64,000 nucleotides of DNA from Leifsonia sp. Root4 (GCF_001425085.1 NZ_LMDN01000004.1:186001-250000), one strand, 5' to 3'; shown: positions 52,033-61,448, numbered from the stretch's first letter. The notes: generated by a model not told the origin, from the letters alone. Numbers and translations: made by a program.

Positions 52033-52761
52033 ATGCCCGTAGAGCCACGCGCCTGGGAGCTTGTGCTGCGCCACATCGAGCGGGAGCTGCTCGACGGCGG
52101 CCTGCAGCCCGGCGACCACCTGCCGCCGGAGCGCACGCTCGCCGCCGATCTCGGCGTCGGCCGCTCCAGCGTGCGCGAGGCCGTTCGCGTGCTCGAGGGC
52201 TTCGGGCTCATCCGCACGCAGACGGGCAGCGGCCCGAGCGCCGGGGCGATCATCGTCGCGACCCCGCAGGGCGGCATGTCGGCACTGATGCGCCTGCAGG
52301 TAGCGGCCCAGGGCTTCCCGGTCGCCGACATCGTCAAGACCCGTCTGCTGCTCGAGACGCAGATCGCGGCCGGGTTGGCCGAGGCATCCCCCGCACCCTC
52401 GCTCGACGCCGCGACCACGCTGCTCGCCGCGATGGACGACGACGCCCTGAATCCGGCCGAGTTCCTCGCCCTCGACGCCCAGTTCCACGTGGCGCTGGCC
52501 GAGGCCTCCGGCAACCAGGTGGTGACGGCGATGATGGCCGGGCTGCGCGACGCCGTCGAGAGCTACGCCCTGGCTGGCCTGTCGGCCGTTGCCGATCAGG
52601 GGCTCATGCTCGAGCGGCTGCGCGCCGAGCACCACGGCATCGTCGAGGCCATCGCGGCCGGGGATGCCGCGGCCGCCGGCATCCGCATTCACGCCCACAT
52701 CGCCGGCTACTACGCCGAGACCCACAGCCCATCAACGCTCAAGGAGACACCGACATGGTGA
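52033..52761 (+). CDS. GntR/FadR-type regulator (LldR-like)
   Basis: A 242-residue regulator with an N-terminal winged helix ([37 protein letters not shown]) and an all-helical FCD effector domain (about residues 95-225) with metal-binding His residues ([25 protein letters not shown]). ATG at 52033 begins the normal N-terminus. It overlaps the following lactate-oxidoreductase gene by 7 nt, and probably senses lactate or a related hydroxy acid and binds the two operators at 51961. Confidence 0.9.
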   Translation: MPVEPRAWELVLRHIERELLDGGLQPGDHLPPERTLAADLGVGRSSVREAVRVLEGFGLIRTQTGSGPSAGAIIVATPQGGMSALMRLQVAAQGFPVADIVKTRLLLETQIAAGLAEASPAPSLDAATTLLAAMDDDALNPAEFLALDAQFHVALAEASGNQVVTAMMAGLRDAVESYALAGLSAVADQGLMLERLRAEHHGIVEAIAAGDAAAAGIRIHAHIAGYYAETHSPSTLKETPTW

Positions 52762-54356
52762 AACGCCAGTTCCCCAACCCGATCGAGCTCGCCGAACTGA
52801 TGAAGTTCAAGAAGCCGACGATGAACGCCACCGATCGCCGCCTAGAGAAGGCGCTCACGATCGCCGATCTGCGCACCATCGCCCAGCGGCGCACGCCGAA
52901 GGCGCCGTTCGACTACACCGAGGGCTCCGCTGAGGGCGAGATCTCGCTGAAGCGCGCCCGTCAGGCATTCGAGGACGTCGAGTTCCACCCGTCGATCCTG
53001 CGCAACGTTCCCGTCGTCGACACCACCACCACGGTGCTCGGCGGCCAGAGCAGCATGCCGTTCGGCATCGCGCCGACCGGCTTCACCCGCATGATGCAGA
53101 CGGAGGGCGAGACGGCGGGCGCCGGCGCTGCCGGAGCGGCCGGCATCCCGTTCACCCTCTCCACGCTCGGCACGACCTCGATCGAGGACGTCAAGGCGGC
53201 CAACCCCACCGGGCGCAACTGGTTCCAGCTCTACGTGATGAAGGACCGCGAGGTCTCATACAACCTCGTGCGTCGCGCGGCAGAGGCAGGCTTCGACACC
53301 CTGTTCTTCACGGTCGACACCCCCGTCGCCGGTGCCCGCCACCGCGACAAGCGCAACGGCTTCTCGATCCCGCCGCAGCTCACGCCTGGCACCGTCATCA
53401 ACGCGCTCCCCCGCCCGGCCTGGTGGATCAACTTCCTCACCACCCCGAAGCTCGAATTCGCCTCGCTCTCCTCGACCGGCGGCACCGTCGGCGAGCTGCT
53501 GAACGACGCCATGGACCCGACCATCTCCTTCGACGACCTCGCGATCATCCGCTCGATGTGGCCGGGCAAGCTCGTCGTCAAGGGCGTGCAGACCGTGGAT
53601 GACGCGAAGCTCCTCGCCGATCTCGGCGTCGACGGCGTCGTGCTCTCCAACCACGGCGGCCGCCAGCTCGACCGCGCGCCGATCCCCTTCCACCTGCTGC
53701 CGTCCGTCGCCCGCGAGGTCGGCAACGACATGGAGGTGCAGATCGACACCGGCATCATGAACGGTGCCGACATCGTGGCCTCCATCGCCCTCGGCGCCGA
53801 CTTCACGCTCATCGGCCGCGCCTACCTCTACGGCCTCATGGCCGGTGGACGCCGCGGCGTCGACAAGACGATCTCGATCCTGAGGACCGAGATCGAGCGC
53901 ACCATGAAGCTGCTCGAGGTCTCCACCCTCGACGAGCTCGGCCCGCAGCACGTGACGCAGCTCGCCCGCCTGGCACCGATTCCGCGTACCGTCGCGGATG
54001 CCGCGGCCGCCACGGCCGAATCGAAGCCGCGCACGGTGCGGACGCCGAAGGCAGCACCGGCCGCGAAGACTGCTCCAGCAGCGAAGGCCCCCACGAAGAC
54101 CGCCCCGGCCAAGGCTGCCACCAAGACAGCTCCGACGTCCGCCCCCGCACAGGCCGTCCCGGCGGTGAAGGCCGTCCCCGCTGCCAAGGCAGCGCCGGCC
54201 AAGAAAGCCGCCTCGGCCAAGGCAGCGGCTCCGAAGGCCGCTGCGGCCAAGAAGGCACCCGCGAAGACCGCAGCGGCGAAGACTGCGGCCGCGACCACGA
54301 AGACGCCCGCGACCCGCTCAGCGGCATCCGCAGCCCCAGCGGCCTCCGCGGAGTAG
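52755..54356 (+). CDS. lldD: FMN-dependent alpha-hydroxy acid (lactate) oxidoreductase with histone-H1-like tail
   Basis: Oxidises L-lactate or a related 2-hydroxy acid. The TIM-barrel FMN domain (about residues 35-400) has [17 protein letters not shown], the substrate/FMN region WFQLYV, Lys in LVVKGV, catalytic His300 in SNHGGRQLD, and [10 protein letters not shown]. From about residue 412 a tail of roughly 120 residues is made almost entirely of Ala, Lys, Pro and Thr in AAKAAPAKK-type repeats, like the H1/Lsr2-linker or HupB tails. That tail is not part of the enzyme family. The gene overlaps the GntR gene. Confidence 0.88.
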   Translation: MVKRQFPNPIELAELMKFKKPTMNATDRRLEKALTIADLRTIAQRRTPKAPFDYTEGSAEGEISLKRARQAFEDVEFHPSILRNVPVVDTTTTVLGGQSSMPFGIAPTGFTRMMQTEGETAGAGAAGAAGIPFTLSTLGTTSIEDVKAANPTGRNWFQLYVMKDREVSYNLVRRAAEAGFDTLFFTVDTPVAGARHRDKRNGFSIPPQLTPGTVINALPRPAWWINFLTTPKLEFASLSSTGGTVGELLNDAMDPTISFDDLAIIRSMWPGKLVVKGVQTVDDAKLLADLGVDGVVLSNHGGRQLDRAPIPFHLLPSVAREVGNDMEVQIDTGIMNGADIVASIALGADFTLIGRAYLYGLMAGGRRGVDKTISILRTEIERTMKLLEVSTLDELGPQHVTQLARLAPIPRTVADAAAATAESKPRTVRTPKAAPAAKTAPAAKAPTKTAPAKAATKTAPTSAPAQAVPAVKAVPAAKAAPAKKAASAKAAAPKAAAAKKAPAKTAAAKTAAATTKTPATRSAASAAPAASAE

Positions 54357-54376
54357 CACCCGCTTCGGAGGACACC

Positions 54377-54423
54377 GCGCGATCGGGAGGATGGAATCAG
54401 GGATTCCGTCCTCCCGATCGCGC
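54377..54423. terminator. Long GC-rich hairpin after the lactate oxidoreductase gene
   Basis: GCGCGATCGGGAGGA...GATTC pairs with its complement through 22 bp with one mismatch and a 3-nt loop. There is no T run, but the stability and the position 20 bp after the stop suggest a terminator or 3'-end stabiliser. Confidence 0.7.
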
Positions 54424-54467
54424 TAACTCCTCCGCATCAGGCCTAGCTGTCCACGCGAGCTACTGCC

Positions 54468-54890
54468 ATGATCGGTTTCGTGCAGCCTCTCCCTCCGCCA
54501 TCGGGGCCCGCCGTGGTCGCGGCCGCGCCACCCGGTTGGTACCCAGACCCCGTGGCATCCGACATGCTGCGCTGGTGGGATGGCAGCGCTTGGTCCGACA
54601 CGGATTTCATGCTCGCGAGGCCCGTCGTCCCGATGACTGTGAGGACTCTGGTCGCGATCAGCCCCGTCGGCCGCATCGGATCGGTGGGCAACGTTGTTTT
54701 CAGCGCGCTGCTGATGTTCGGCCTTCTGTCGAGCACAACGGCCAGTCAGGGAGCCTTCGCGCCGATGAGTCTCGTCATCGGAAGCCTGCTCGCGCTCGTC
54801 TTCATCACGATCGCCGTGCTCATCCGCGTCTTCACAGTCCCCGAGCGGATCCTCGCGTGGTGGGAGCGTGTCAACAACCCAGCATCGTGA
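54468..54890 (+). CDS. DUF2510 membrane protein
   Basis: A 140-residue actinobacterial protein. The DUF2510 motif PGWYPDP with following RWWDGSAWSD is at residues 22-44. Two predicted membrane helices follow (about 68-88 and 98-120), then a short cytoplasmic end. DUF2510 occurs in cell-envelope proteins of actinobacteria; the role is unknown. It has no clear ribosome binding site, and is convergent with the CoA transferase gene. Confidence 0.8.
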   Translation: MIGFVQPLPPPSGPAVVAAAPPGWYPDPVASDMLRWWDGSAWSDTDFMLARPVVPMTVRTLVAISPVGRIGSVGNVVFSALLMFGLLSSTTASQGAFAPMSLVIGSLLALVFITIAVLIRVFTVPERILAWWERVNNPAS

Positions 54891-54920
54891 GCAGGTGACG
54901 GCTGACCGCAAAGCCGCGGG

Positions 54921-54960
54921 GATCTCGATACGGCCGCAGGCGGCCTACTCGATCAGCGGG
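54921..54960. repeat. Family-1 repeat, short copy
   Basis: ATCTCGATACGG to CCTACTCGATCAGCG is a right-half family-1 element with two changes, in the 83-bp convergent junction of the DUF2510 and CoA-transferase genes. Confidence 0.75.
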
Positions 54961-54973
54961 GTGCGGGGTGGCG

Positions 54974-56272
54974 CTAGAGCCAGGCGGGGGCCGAGCTGCC
55001 GAGCGGGACGACCGCTCCCTGCTCGCGCCCCGGCAGCTCGAGGATCGCGCAGGCTCGGCGCAGCTCGCCGTAAGCGCTCGGCACCGTCTCGAGCTCGCCA
55101 GTGAGCTCTGCGGCATCCGCTGGCAGCGGCTCGTCGGCATGCTCGGCCACGCCGAGCCCGATCAGAGCCTGCGCCGTGGCCGCGAGCGATGCCCGCATCG
55201 TGGCCGGGTTCCCCTCGGCGAGCGCCGCGCAGATCCCGCCGGCGAGCATGTAACCCGTGGCGTGATCGAGTGCCTGCGCCCGCAATGCGCCTGGCTTCAG
55301 GGCGCTGCCCTCGACGACCGCGATTCCGGACGCCGCCTGCACCAGTGAGTCGAATCCACGGCGCTCCGCCCACACGCTCCCTGTCGGGTAGGCGCTGAGC
55401 GAGGCGATCACGAGCTGCGGATGCCGCGCGCGCAGGCTCGACTCATCGAGCCCGAAGCGGTCGAGACTGCCCGGCCGATAGCCGAGCACCACAACGTCGG
55501 CGGCGGCCAACAGTCCCTCCACTGTCTCCAGCCCGTTCCCGGCCCCCAGGTCGAGCGTGATCGAACGTTTGCCCGCCCCCGTGTCGATGTGCTGCATCGC
55601 GATCTCGGCCGGCTCGATGGGGTCGACCTTGAGCACATCGGCGCCGAGCAACGCCAGCGCCCGCGTGCACGTCGGACCGGCGATCACCCGCGAGAGGTCG
55701 AGCACCCGCGGCGCGCGACCCGCCGCACGACTGACCCCGTCTCCGCCGGACCGCTCCCACTCCAGCAGCGGAGCCGGTGCGATCAGCTCCGCGAACTCCT
55801 CGGGCCGGCGCACCCGCACGCAGAGAGCGTCTGCCGCGACGGCACGCTCCTCGGCATCCACCGCAGCAAGCCCGGCCAGCGCAGCCGCGAACTCCTCGCG
55901 GCTCGCCGTCTCCGGCAACCCGAAGGCTGCGCACAGCCGACGAGTGTGGTGCGGGTAGTTCGCGTGCGTGCGCACCCAGCCATCGGCCGTGGGGAAGAAG
56001 CCGCTGAGCGGGGCCCACGCGGCGGCCGGCTCCCCGTCGATGCTGAGGTAGCTGTAGCTGCTGAAGTTGACGCCGACACGGCGCGGGCTCACGGCAATCC
56101 GCGGCATCCCGAGCAGACGAGCGGCCTGGCCGGCGAAGAACGCCACACTGTCGACGGCCAACTCCCCGGCGCGCAGTCGCCCGGTCAGCCCCGTCTCACC
56201 CGGGTCCACACCCACTCGTTCGACCCCGCCACCCCCGACGGCGGCCTCCAGACGCTCCAGCACAGTGCCCAT
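54974..56272 (-). CDS. Family III CoA transferase (CaiB/BaiF), domain order swapped
   Basis: Family III CoA transferases move CoA between carboxylic acids. The large-domain signature VLDLSRVIAGPTCTRALALLGADVLKVDP occurs here at residues 190-220 rather than at the N-terminus. The preceding 190 residues (ADGWVRTHANYPHHTRRLCAAFG and following) resemble the small domain that normally comes later. Length 432 is normal for the family, so the protein looks circularly permuted rather than truncated. The catalytic Asp is probably in the GFDSLVQAASGI region. Substrate unknown. Confidence 0.78.
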   Translation of the reverse strand: MGTVLERLEAAVGGGGVERVGVDPGETGLTGRLRAGELAVDSVAFFAGQAARLLGMPRIAVSPRRVGVNFSSYSYLSIDGEPAAAWAPLSGFFPTADGWVRTHANYPHHTRRLCAAFGLPETASREEFAAALAGLAAVDAEERAVAADALCVRVRRPEEFAELIAPAPLLEWERSGGDGVSRAAGRAPRVLDLSRVIAGPTCTRALALLGADVLKVDPIEPAEIAMQHIDTGAGKRSITLDLGAGNGLETVEGLLAAADVVVLGYRPGSLDRFGLDESSLRARHPQLVIASLSAYPTGSVWAERRGFDSLVQAASGIAVVEGSALKPGALRAQALDHATGYMLAGGICAALAEGNPATMRASLAATAQALIGLGVAEHADEPLPADAAELTGELETVPSAYGELRRACAILELPGREQGAVVPLGSSAPAWL

Positions 56273-56343
56273 GCGGCGAGCATACGCCCGCGTGAGAGCC
56301 GCCCCTTCCGCTGCACCCGCAACGCGGCGGGAGGCGATCAGCG

Positions 56344-56382
56344 CGAAGGGAGGCCCGAATCCGAGATTCTGGCCTCCCTTCG
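56344..56382 (-). terminator. Hairpin downstream of the GH3 gene
   Basis: CGAAGGGAGGCC and GGCCTCCCTTCG pair perfectly, with an inner GAATC / GATTC extension. It lies 41 bp after the minus-strand GH3 stop, in a 150-bp gap with no gene. No T run is seen. Confidence 0.6.
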
Positions 56383-56422
56383 GAGCTCTTGCCTCCCTAC
56401 AGCTGGTGCGGGAGGCGCTGGG

Positions 56423-58675
56423 CTAGCGCCCGGCGTTGGCGGCGTCCATCAGCTGCCCGATGCCATCGACGTCGAAGCCGAGGCTGGCGAAGGTCTTCAG
56501 GCGGCTGACCGGCAGCGAGCCGATCATCTTGAAGATCTCCTCTGCGCCTGCCCCCGCCGCCGCATCGCCGCCACCGAAGCTGGCCGCGAGACCCTGCATC
56601 AGCATCGGTCCGGCGATCGGGTCGGCCATCATCTCGCCGAGCGAGGTGTCAGGGCCGAGCGGCAGCAGCACGGCGTCGCCCTCAACCGTGACGGTGCCCG
56701 ATTCGCGGATGTCGCGGCTCGACGCGCCGACGGCGACGGTGTACTCGCCGCTCTCGAGGATCCACTTGTCGATGCGGGTGTCCCAGTACGTGAGGTCCTC
56801 GCGACGGGCCGTGATGCTCACGGTGCGGCTCTCGCCGGCCGCGAGTGCCACGGAGGCGAATCCCTTGAGCTCCTGCGGCGCACGCTGCACGCTGGAGGCC
56901 GCCACACCCGTGTAGAGCTGCACGATCTCGCGACCGTCGCGGCTGCCCGTGTTGGTCACGGTGACCGTCGCGGTGATGCCGGACTCGTCCGCCGAGATTT
57001 CGAGGCCGGAGTAGGCGAACGTCGTGTACGAGAGGCCGTGGCCGAACGGGTACTGCACGGCAATCTTGCGGGCGTCGTACCAGCGGTAGCCGACGAACAG
57101 CCCCTCGCCGTAACGGACGTGGCCGTTCTCGCCCGGGAACTCGAGGAAGGCGGGGCTGTCTTCCAGGCGTACCGGGAAGGTCTCGGAGAGACGGGCGGAG
57201 GGGTTGACGACGCCGTAGAGCACGTCGGCGGTCGCGCCGCCACCGGCCTGGCCGAGCAGCCAACCCTCGAGGATCGCGGGGACGCGGGCCTCGAAGTCAC
57301 CGAGGCGCACGACGCCACCGTTCGAGAGCACGACGACGGTGCGCGGGTTGACCGCGAGCACTGCGTCGAGCAGCTCCAGCTGCACGGCGGGGAGCTCGAT
57401 GTGCTCGCGGTCGAAGCCCTCAGACTCCTCCGCGGCCGGGATGCCGAGGAACACCACGGCGACGTCGGCGGCAGCGGCAGCTGCCACGGCCTCGTCACGG
57501 AGTGCCGCTGCCTCGGAGTTGTCACCGTCGAGCGTGAAGCCGGCAGCGAAGTTCGACTGCTCTGCGAGCGCGCCGATCTCTTCGAGCGCGGTGTCGAGCT
57601 TGGTCGGGTTGATCATCGAGCTGCCAGCGCCCTGGTAGCGGGGTGTGCGGGCGAACTCGCCGATGATCGCGACGGATGCCGCCGGCGCCAGAGGCAGCAG
57701 TTCGGACTCGTTCTTCAGCAGCACGATACTGCGGGCGGCGGCCTCGCGGGCGAGGGCGTGGTGGGCGTCGACGTCGTAGCTCGCGTCGGCGTCCGCGCCG
57801 GCCTGGGCCTTCAGCGCGAGTTCGACGGTGCGGAGGGCGGCGAGGTCGAGCACGGCCTCGTCGAGCTCGCCCGCACGCACGGCGGCGACGAGCTCGGCGT
57901 CTGTGCGACCGTCGCTGGACGGCATCTCGAGGTCGAGACCCGCTGCGACGCCCGCGACGCGCTCGTTGACGGCACCCCAGTCGGAGACGACGACGCCGGT
58001 GAAGCCCCACTCGTCGCGCAGAACCGTGTTCAGAAGCCACGGGTTCTCCGAGGTGTAGACGCCGTTGAGCTTGTTGTACGAGCACATGACTGTCCACGGC
58101 TGCTCGTCTTCGACGACGCGCTGGAAGCCGCGGAGGTAGATCTCGCGGAGCGGCCGCGGGTCGACGTCGGAGCTGGACCGCATGCGGTCGTGTTCCTGGT
58201 TGTTGGCCGCGAAGTGCTTGAGCGAGGTGCCGACGCCCTGGCTCTGCAGGCCGCGGACGAGGGCGGAGCCGAGGATGCCGGAGACGATCGGGTCCTCGGA
58301 GAGGTACTCGAAGTTGCGCCCACAGAGCGGGGAGCGCTTGATGTTGATGCCGGGGCCGAGGAGCACGGCGACGCCCTCGGTCTTGGCCTCCTCGCCGAGT
58401 GCGACGCCGACACGCTCGAGGAGTTCGGTGTCAAAGCTCGCGCCGAGGCCGACGGCGGGCGGGAAGCAGGTGGCAGGGATGCTATCGGCGAGGCCGAGGT
58501 GGTCGGCGCTCTCGCGCTGCAGGCGCACGCCGTGGGGGCCGTCGGTCAGCACGATGCTCGGAACCCCGGCTCGTTCAACCGCCTTGGTGGTCCAGAAGTT
58601 GGCGCCGCTGGTGAGCGAGGCCTTTTCTTCCAGCGTGAGTGATGCCACGATTTCTGCGGCTGATTTCTGGGTCAT
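56423..58675 (-). CDS. GH3 beta-glucosidase
   Basis: Retaining family-3 glycosidase, 750 residues with no signal peptide. Domain 1 is a TIM barrel with the nucleophile Asp232 in VVSDWGAVNE and the GVGTSLKHFAANNQE block; domain 2 (about 350-560) is the alpha/beta sandwich; a C-terminal fibronectin-III-like domain (about 585-660, DGREIVQLYTG) follows. The final 70 residues are an extra helical segment. ATG at 58675 has GAGGAG 6 nt upstream. It is divergent from the TetR gene, across a TetR-type operator. Likely substrates are beta- or aryl-glucosides. Confidence 0.93.
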   Translation of the reverse strand: MTQKSAAEIVASLTLEEKASLTSGANFWTTKAVERAGVPSIVLTDGPHGVRLQRESADHLGLADSIPATCFPPAVGLGASFDTELLERVGVALGEEAKTEGVAVLLGPGINIKRSPLCGRNFEYLSEDPIVSGILGSALVRGLQSQGVGTSLKHFAANNQEHDRMRSSSDVDPRPLREIYLRGFQRVVEDEQPWTVMCSYNKLNGVYTSENPWLLNTVLRDEWGFTGVVVSDWGAVNERVAGVAAGLDLEMPSSDGRTDAELVAAVRAGELDEAVLDLAALRTVELALKAQAGADADASYDVDAHHALAREAAARSIVLLKNESELLPLAPAASVAIIGEFARTPRYQGAGSSMINPTKLDTALEEIGALAEQSNFAAGFTLDGDNSEAAALRDEAVAAAAAADVAVVFLGIPAAEESEGFDREHIELPAVQLELLDAVLAVNPRTVVVLSNGGVVRLGDFEARVPAILEGWLLGQAGGGATADVLYGVVNPSARLSETFPVRLEDSPAFLEFPGENGHVRYGEGLFVGYRWYDARKIAVQYPFGHGLSYTTFAYSGLEISADESGITATVTVTNTGSRDGREIVQLYTGVAASSVQRAPQELKGFASVALAAGESRTVSITARREDLTYWDTRIDKWILESGEYTVAVGASSRDIRESGTVTVEGDAVLLPLGPDTSLGEMMADPIAGPMLMQGLAASFGGGDAAAGAGAEEIFKMIGSLPVSRLKTFASLGFDVDGIGQLMDAANAGR

Positions 58676-58700
58676 TCCGTGCTCCTCTTCGGTGAGATTG

Positions 58701-58727
58701 TGAAAACCTTACACCACTCGGTTTTCA
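58701..58727. promoter_or_regulatory. TetR-type operator between GH3 and TetR genes
   Basis: TGAAAACC and GGTTTTCA are 8-bp inverted repeats separated by 11 bp (TTACACCACTC). A closely related site (GGAAACC, then TACATGACTC, then GGTTTTCA) lies at 61398-61423. The TetR protein encoded next to it is the likely binder. Confidence 0.85.
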
Positions 58728-58756
58728 ATTCCAAGGAAGTTCCGTACGATTCAGCT

Positions 58757-59359
58757 ATGGCACGCAGAGGCTCGTACGCAAAAGGGGTCGCCAAGCGCGA
58801 GGAAATTCTGACCGAGGCGCTTCAGGTGATCGCGCAAAACGGCTACAGCCGCGCCTCCGTGCGGGAATTGGCCGACGCGGTCGGGCTGAGCCAGGCCGGC
58901 CTGTTGCACTACTTCAGCTCGAAGGAAGAGCTCTTCACCGCCGTACTGCAGAAGCGCGACGAGGTGGATGCCGCCGTCTACCTCGACGGCAACGACCTTG
59001 AAGCCCTCTCCGGGCTCGCCGCGGTGATGCGCCACAACACCGAGGTTCCCGGCCTCGCCCAGCTCTACTCGCGCCTCTCGGCCGAGGCGACCGATCCGGC
59101 CCACCCCGCCCACGACTTCTTCGTGCAGCGCACGGCGCAGTTCCGCGCGATGTTCGCCGACAATGTGCGCGCCCGCCAGCAACTGGGCACGCTTCCGGCG
59201 CACCTCGATCCGGACAAGGTGGCGACGATCATGATCGCCCTCGCCGACGGGCTGCAGACGCAGTGGACGCTCGACCCCAGCATCGACATGGCCGAGCACA
59301 TCGACTACCTTGCCGGCCTGCTGAGCCTCAGCGCTTCGGGCACCCCGGCGGCGGAATGA
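58757..59359 (+). CDS. TetR-family regulator
   Basis: A 200-residue repressor with an N-terminal helix-turn-helix (REEILTEALQVIAQNGYSRASVRELADAVGLSQAGLLHYFSSKEEL) and an all-helical ligand-binding domain. ATG at 58757 is the natural start. Its stop overlaps the ROK gene by ATGA. It is divergent from GH3 and probably controls that gene, itself, and the PAP2/MFS region that shares its operator. Confidence 0.92.
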   Translation: MARRGSYAKGVAKREEILTEALQVIAQNGYSRASVRELADAVGLSQAGLLHYFSSKEELFTAVLQKRDEVDAAVYLDGNDLEALSGLAAVMRHNTEVPGLAQLYSRLSAEATDPAHPAHDFFVQRTAQFRAMFADNVRARQQLGTLPAHLDPDKVATIMIALADGLQTQWTLDPSIDMAEHIDYLAGLLSLSASGTPAAE

Positions 59360-60588
59360 CACCGCTGCCCCGGGACGGCTCACGGGTGTCCAGCGACATC
59401 CGCCGCCACAATCTCGGCCTGCTCACCAGGCAGCTGGCCAGCGCGGGGCCGCAGTCGCGCACCAGGCTCGCCGAGGCGACCGGGCTCACCAAGGGCGCCA
59501 TCACCGCGCTCACCGCCGCGCTGGTCAAGGCCGGCGTGCTGAAGGAGGGGGCCGAGGGCGCCTCGCCCTCGCGGAGCGGAACGGGCCGCAAGCGCACCCT
59601 CTTGCGGTTGGCTGCCGACGATGTGGCCCTCCTGGTGATCCAGCTCGATGCCGACAGCGCGACGGCCCTGCTCACCACCGTGGCCGGCGACGAGCTGTTT
59701 CGCATGGAGCGACAGCACGGCAGACCGATGGGGCGACCCGGCCCGATCATCGATGTGCTGGCCGACACACTTCGTCAGGCGCTCGACGAGGCCGCTCGCA
59801 TCTCTCGCCGCGTGCTCGGCACCGTGGTCGTCGTGTTCGCGCCGGTCAGCGGGGATCCGGCCATCGTGCTGGCCGACACCGACCTCGGCTGGGGGCCCGT
59901 CGACCTGCTCGGCGAGCTGCGCGCCCGCGAGCCGCGCCTCGCCGCGGACGCGCGCCTCTGCCCGGACGCGACGCTGGCCGCGCAGGCCGAGCGATCGCTG
60001 CTGGACGGGATCGACGACATGCTCTACATCAAGAGCAACTCCGGGATCGGCGGGGCCGCGATCTCCGGCGGTCGCCTCATCGTTGGGCCACGGAGCATGG
60101 CCGGCGCATTCGGACACCTCGCCGTCGTCCCCGATGGAGAGCTCTGCCTGTGCGGCCAACACGGGTGCCTGGTCACCGTTGCCGGGCCCGAGGTCGTGTT
60201 GCGGGATGCCGGTCTCGATGCGCTCCTGCAGAGCGATGGCCTCTCGGCTGCGCTCGCGGAGTTCGTGCGCCGGATGCGGGCAGGCGACGAGCAGGCCATC
60301 GCGGCCTGGGAGCCGGCAGCGCGGTGGGTGGCCAAGACCCTCAGCCTTCTGAGCATCGTCTTCGACCCGGACGTGATCGTGCTGGGCGGCTACTGGGCCG
60401 AGCTCGCCGACACCGTCGATCCACTCTTCCAGCGGCTCGGCCCTCCCGTCGCCCTCGCCGCGGGCTGGACGCCGCCGGCGATCCTGGCCGGCACGCTCGG
60501 TGCCGACGCCGCCCTCCACGGCGCCGTCTGGCACGCGCGTGACCGACTGCTCGCCGACCCGATGCAGCTGTCGGCCCGCCGCGACTAG
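59356..60588 (+). CDS. ROK-family transcriptional regulator
   Basis: A 410-residue NagC/XylR-type ROK protein. The N-terminal winged helix is RTRLAEATGLTKGAITALTAALVKAGVL (about residues 34-61), and the rest is a sugar-kinase-like fold with the zinc-coordinating CLCGQHGCL motif (ROK CxCGxxGC signature). The phosphate-binding and Asp residues needed for kinase activity are degraded, so it is a regulator. It overlaps the TetR gene stop. Candidate sites are the two extra palindromes at 61449 and 61492. Confidence 0.88.
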   Translation: MTPLPRDGSRVSSDIRRHNLGLLTRQLASAGPQSRTRLAEATGLTKGAITALTAALVKAGVLKEGAEGASPSRSGTGRKRTLLRLAADDVALLVIQLDADSATALLTTVAGDELFRMERQHGRPMGRPGPIIDVLADTLRQALDEAARISRRVLGTVVVVFAPVSGDPAIVLADTDLGWGPVDLLGELRAREPRLAADARLCPDATLAAQAERSLLDGIDDMLYIKSNSGIGGAAISGGRLIVGPRSMAGAFGHLAVVPDGELCLCGQHGCLVTVAGPEVVLRDAGLDALLQSDGLSAALAEFVRRMRAGDEQAIAAWEPAARWVAKTLSLLSIVFDPDVIVLGGYWAELADTVDPLFQRLGPPVALAAGWTPPAILAGTLGADAALHGAVWHARDRLLADPMQLSARRD

Positions 60589-60632
60589 CGCGACGGGCCG
60601 ACAGGCAGAGCTGGGCGGCTGGGCGGCTGGCC

Positions 60633-61361
60633 TCAGCTCGCCTCGACCGACGTCGGGGCGCGGCCGAACAGCGGCTTGCCATAGTCCTTCTGGAGCAGGG
60701 TGGAGAAGGCCCACCACAGCACGAGCGTCGCCGAGGCTCCGCCGACGACGCCGATGACGGCATCCGAGAACCAGTGCGCGTTGATGAAGGTGCGCTGCCA
60801 GATCATGCCGAGCACGAGGACCGTTCCGACGATCCACCAACCGAAACGCTTCGAGGCCGGCAGGATCGCGGCGACGGCGACGAGCAGGATGCCGGCACTG
60901 ACCGCGTGGCCGGAGGGAAGCGAACCGTGGTCGACCTGGAACAGCGGGCCGAACAGGCCGACCGCGATGTCGTCGGCCGGGCGCGGCCGGTCGACGAGGT
61001 TCTTGGTGAGCTGCGACACGCCGAAATTGCCGACGAGCTCGGCGGTGAGGAAGAAGACGGCTGAGCGCCAGCGGCGGATGATGAACAACCACGCCGGGAT
61101 CAGGATCAGGGTCAGTACGGCACCGGGGATCTGACCGAAGTGCTGGAAGAACATCGGGAACGGCCCTTCGGCCGGCTCGACACTGGATGCACCGATCAAC
61201 CGGCGCCAGGCGTCATCCATGCCCTGAGTGAATGGGCTCGTCGGGTTCGCCGCGACGCTGGCCGCGAAGATCACGAACACGGCGAGCCCCGCCAAACCGA
61301 TCCAGAGGAGAATCCGCGGCCGCGTGGCCTTTGTCGTTTGCACTTCGGACACCGTTGTCAT
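60633..61361 (-). CDS. PAP2-family phosphatase
   Basis: Integral membrane phosphatase of 242 residues with about six helices. The three PAP2 motifs are present: Lys120 to Arg127-Pro (KNLVDRPRP), Ser150-Gly-His152 (LPSGH), and Arg190 with His196 and Asp200 (QRTFINAHWFSD). It may act on phosphatidic acid, diacylglycerol pyrophosphate or undecaprenyl pyrophosphate. ATG at 61361 has AAAGGG 5 nt upstream. Its promoter region is shared with the MFS gene and holds a TetR-type operator. Confidence 0.9.
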   Translation of the reverse strand: MTTVSEVQTTKATRPRILLWIGLAGLAVFVIFAASVAANPTSPFTQGMDDAWRRLIGASSVEPAEGPFPMFFQHFGQIPGAVLTLILIPAWLFIIRRWRSAVFFLTAELVGNFGVSQLTKNLVDRPRPADDIAVGLFGPLFQVDHGSLPSGHAVSAGILLVAVAAILPASKRFGWWIVGTVLVLGMIWQRTFINAHWFSDAVIGVVGGASATLVLWWAFSTLLQKDYGKPLFGRAPTSVEAS

Positions 61362-61397
61362 TTCCGCCCTTTCAAGACGTGCGTCATTGCGATTGGG

Positions 61398-61423
61398 GGA
61401 AACCATACATGACTCGGTTTTCA
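61398..61423. promoter_or_regulatory. TetR-type operator, PAP2 / MFS gap
   Basis: GGAAACC, an 11-bp spacer (ATACATGACTC), and GGTTTTCA match the operator at 58701 in arm sequence, spacer length and the ACTCGGTTTTCA half. Confidence 0.8.
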
Positions 61424-61448
61424 GGATGGAACAACGCGCCGCGATTCA

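Noticed and set aside
55421-58642. A 1073-codon open frame on the plus strand
   Set aside because: It is the shadow of the CoA-transferase and GH3 genes, crosses their intergenic hairpin, and shows no domain.
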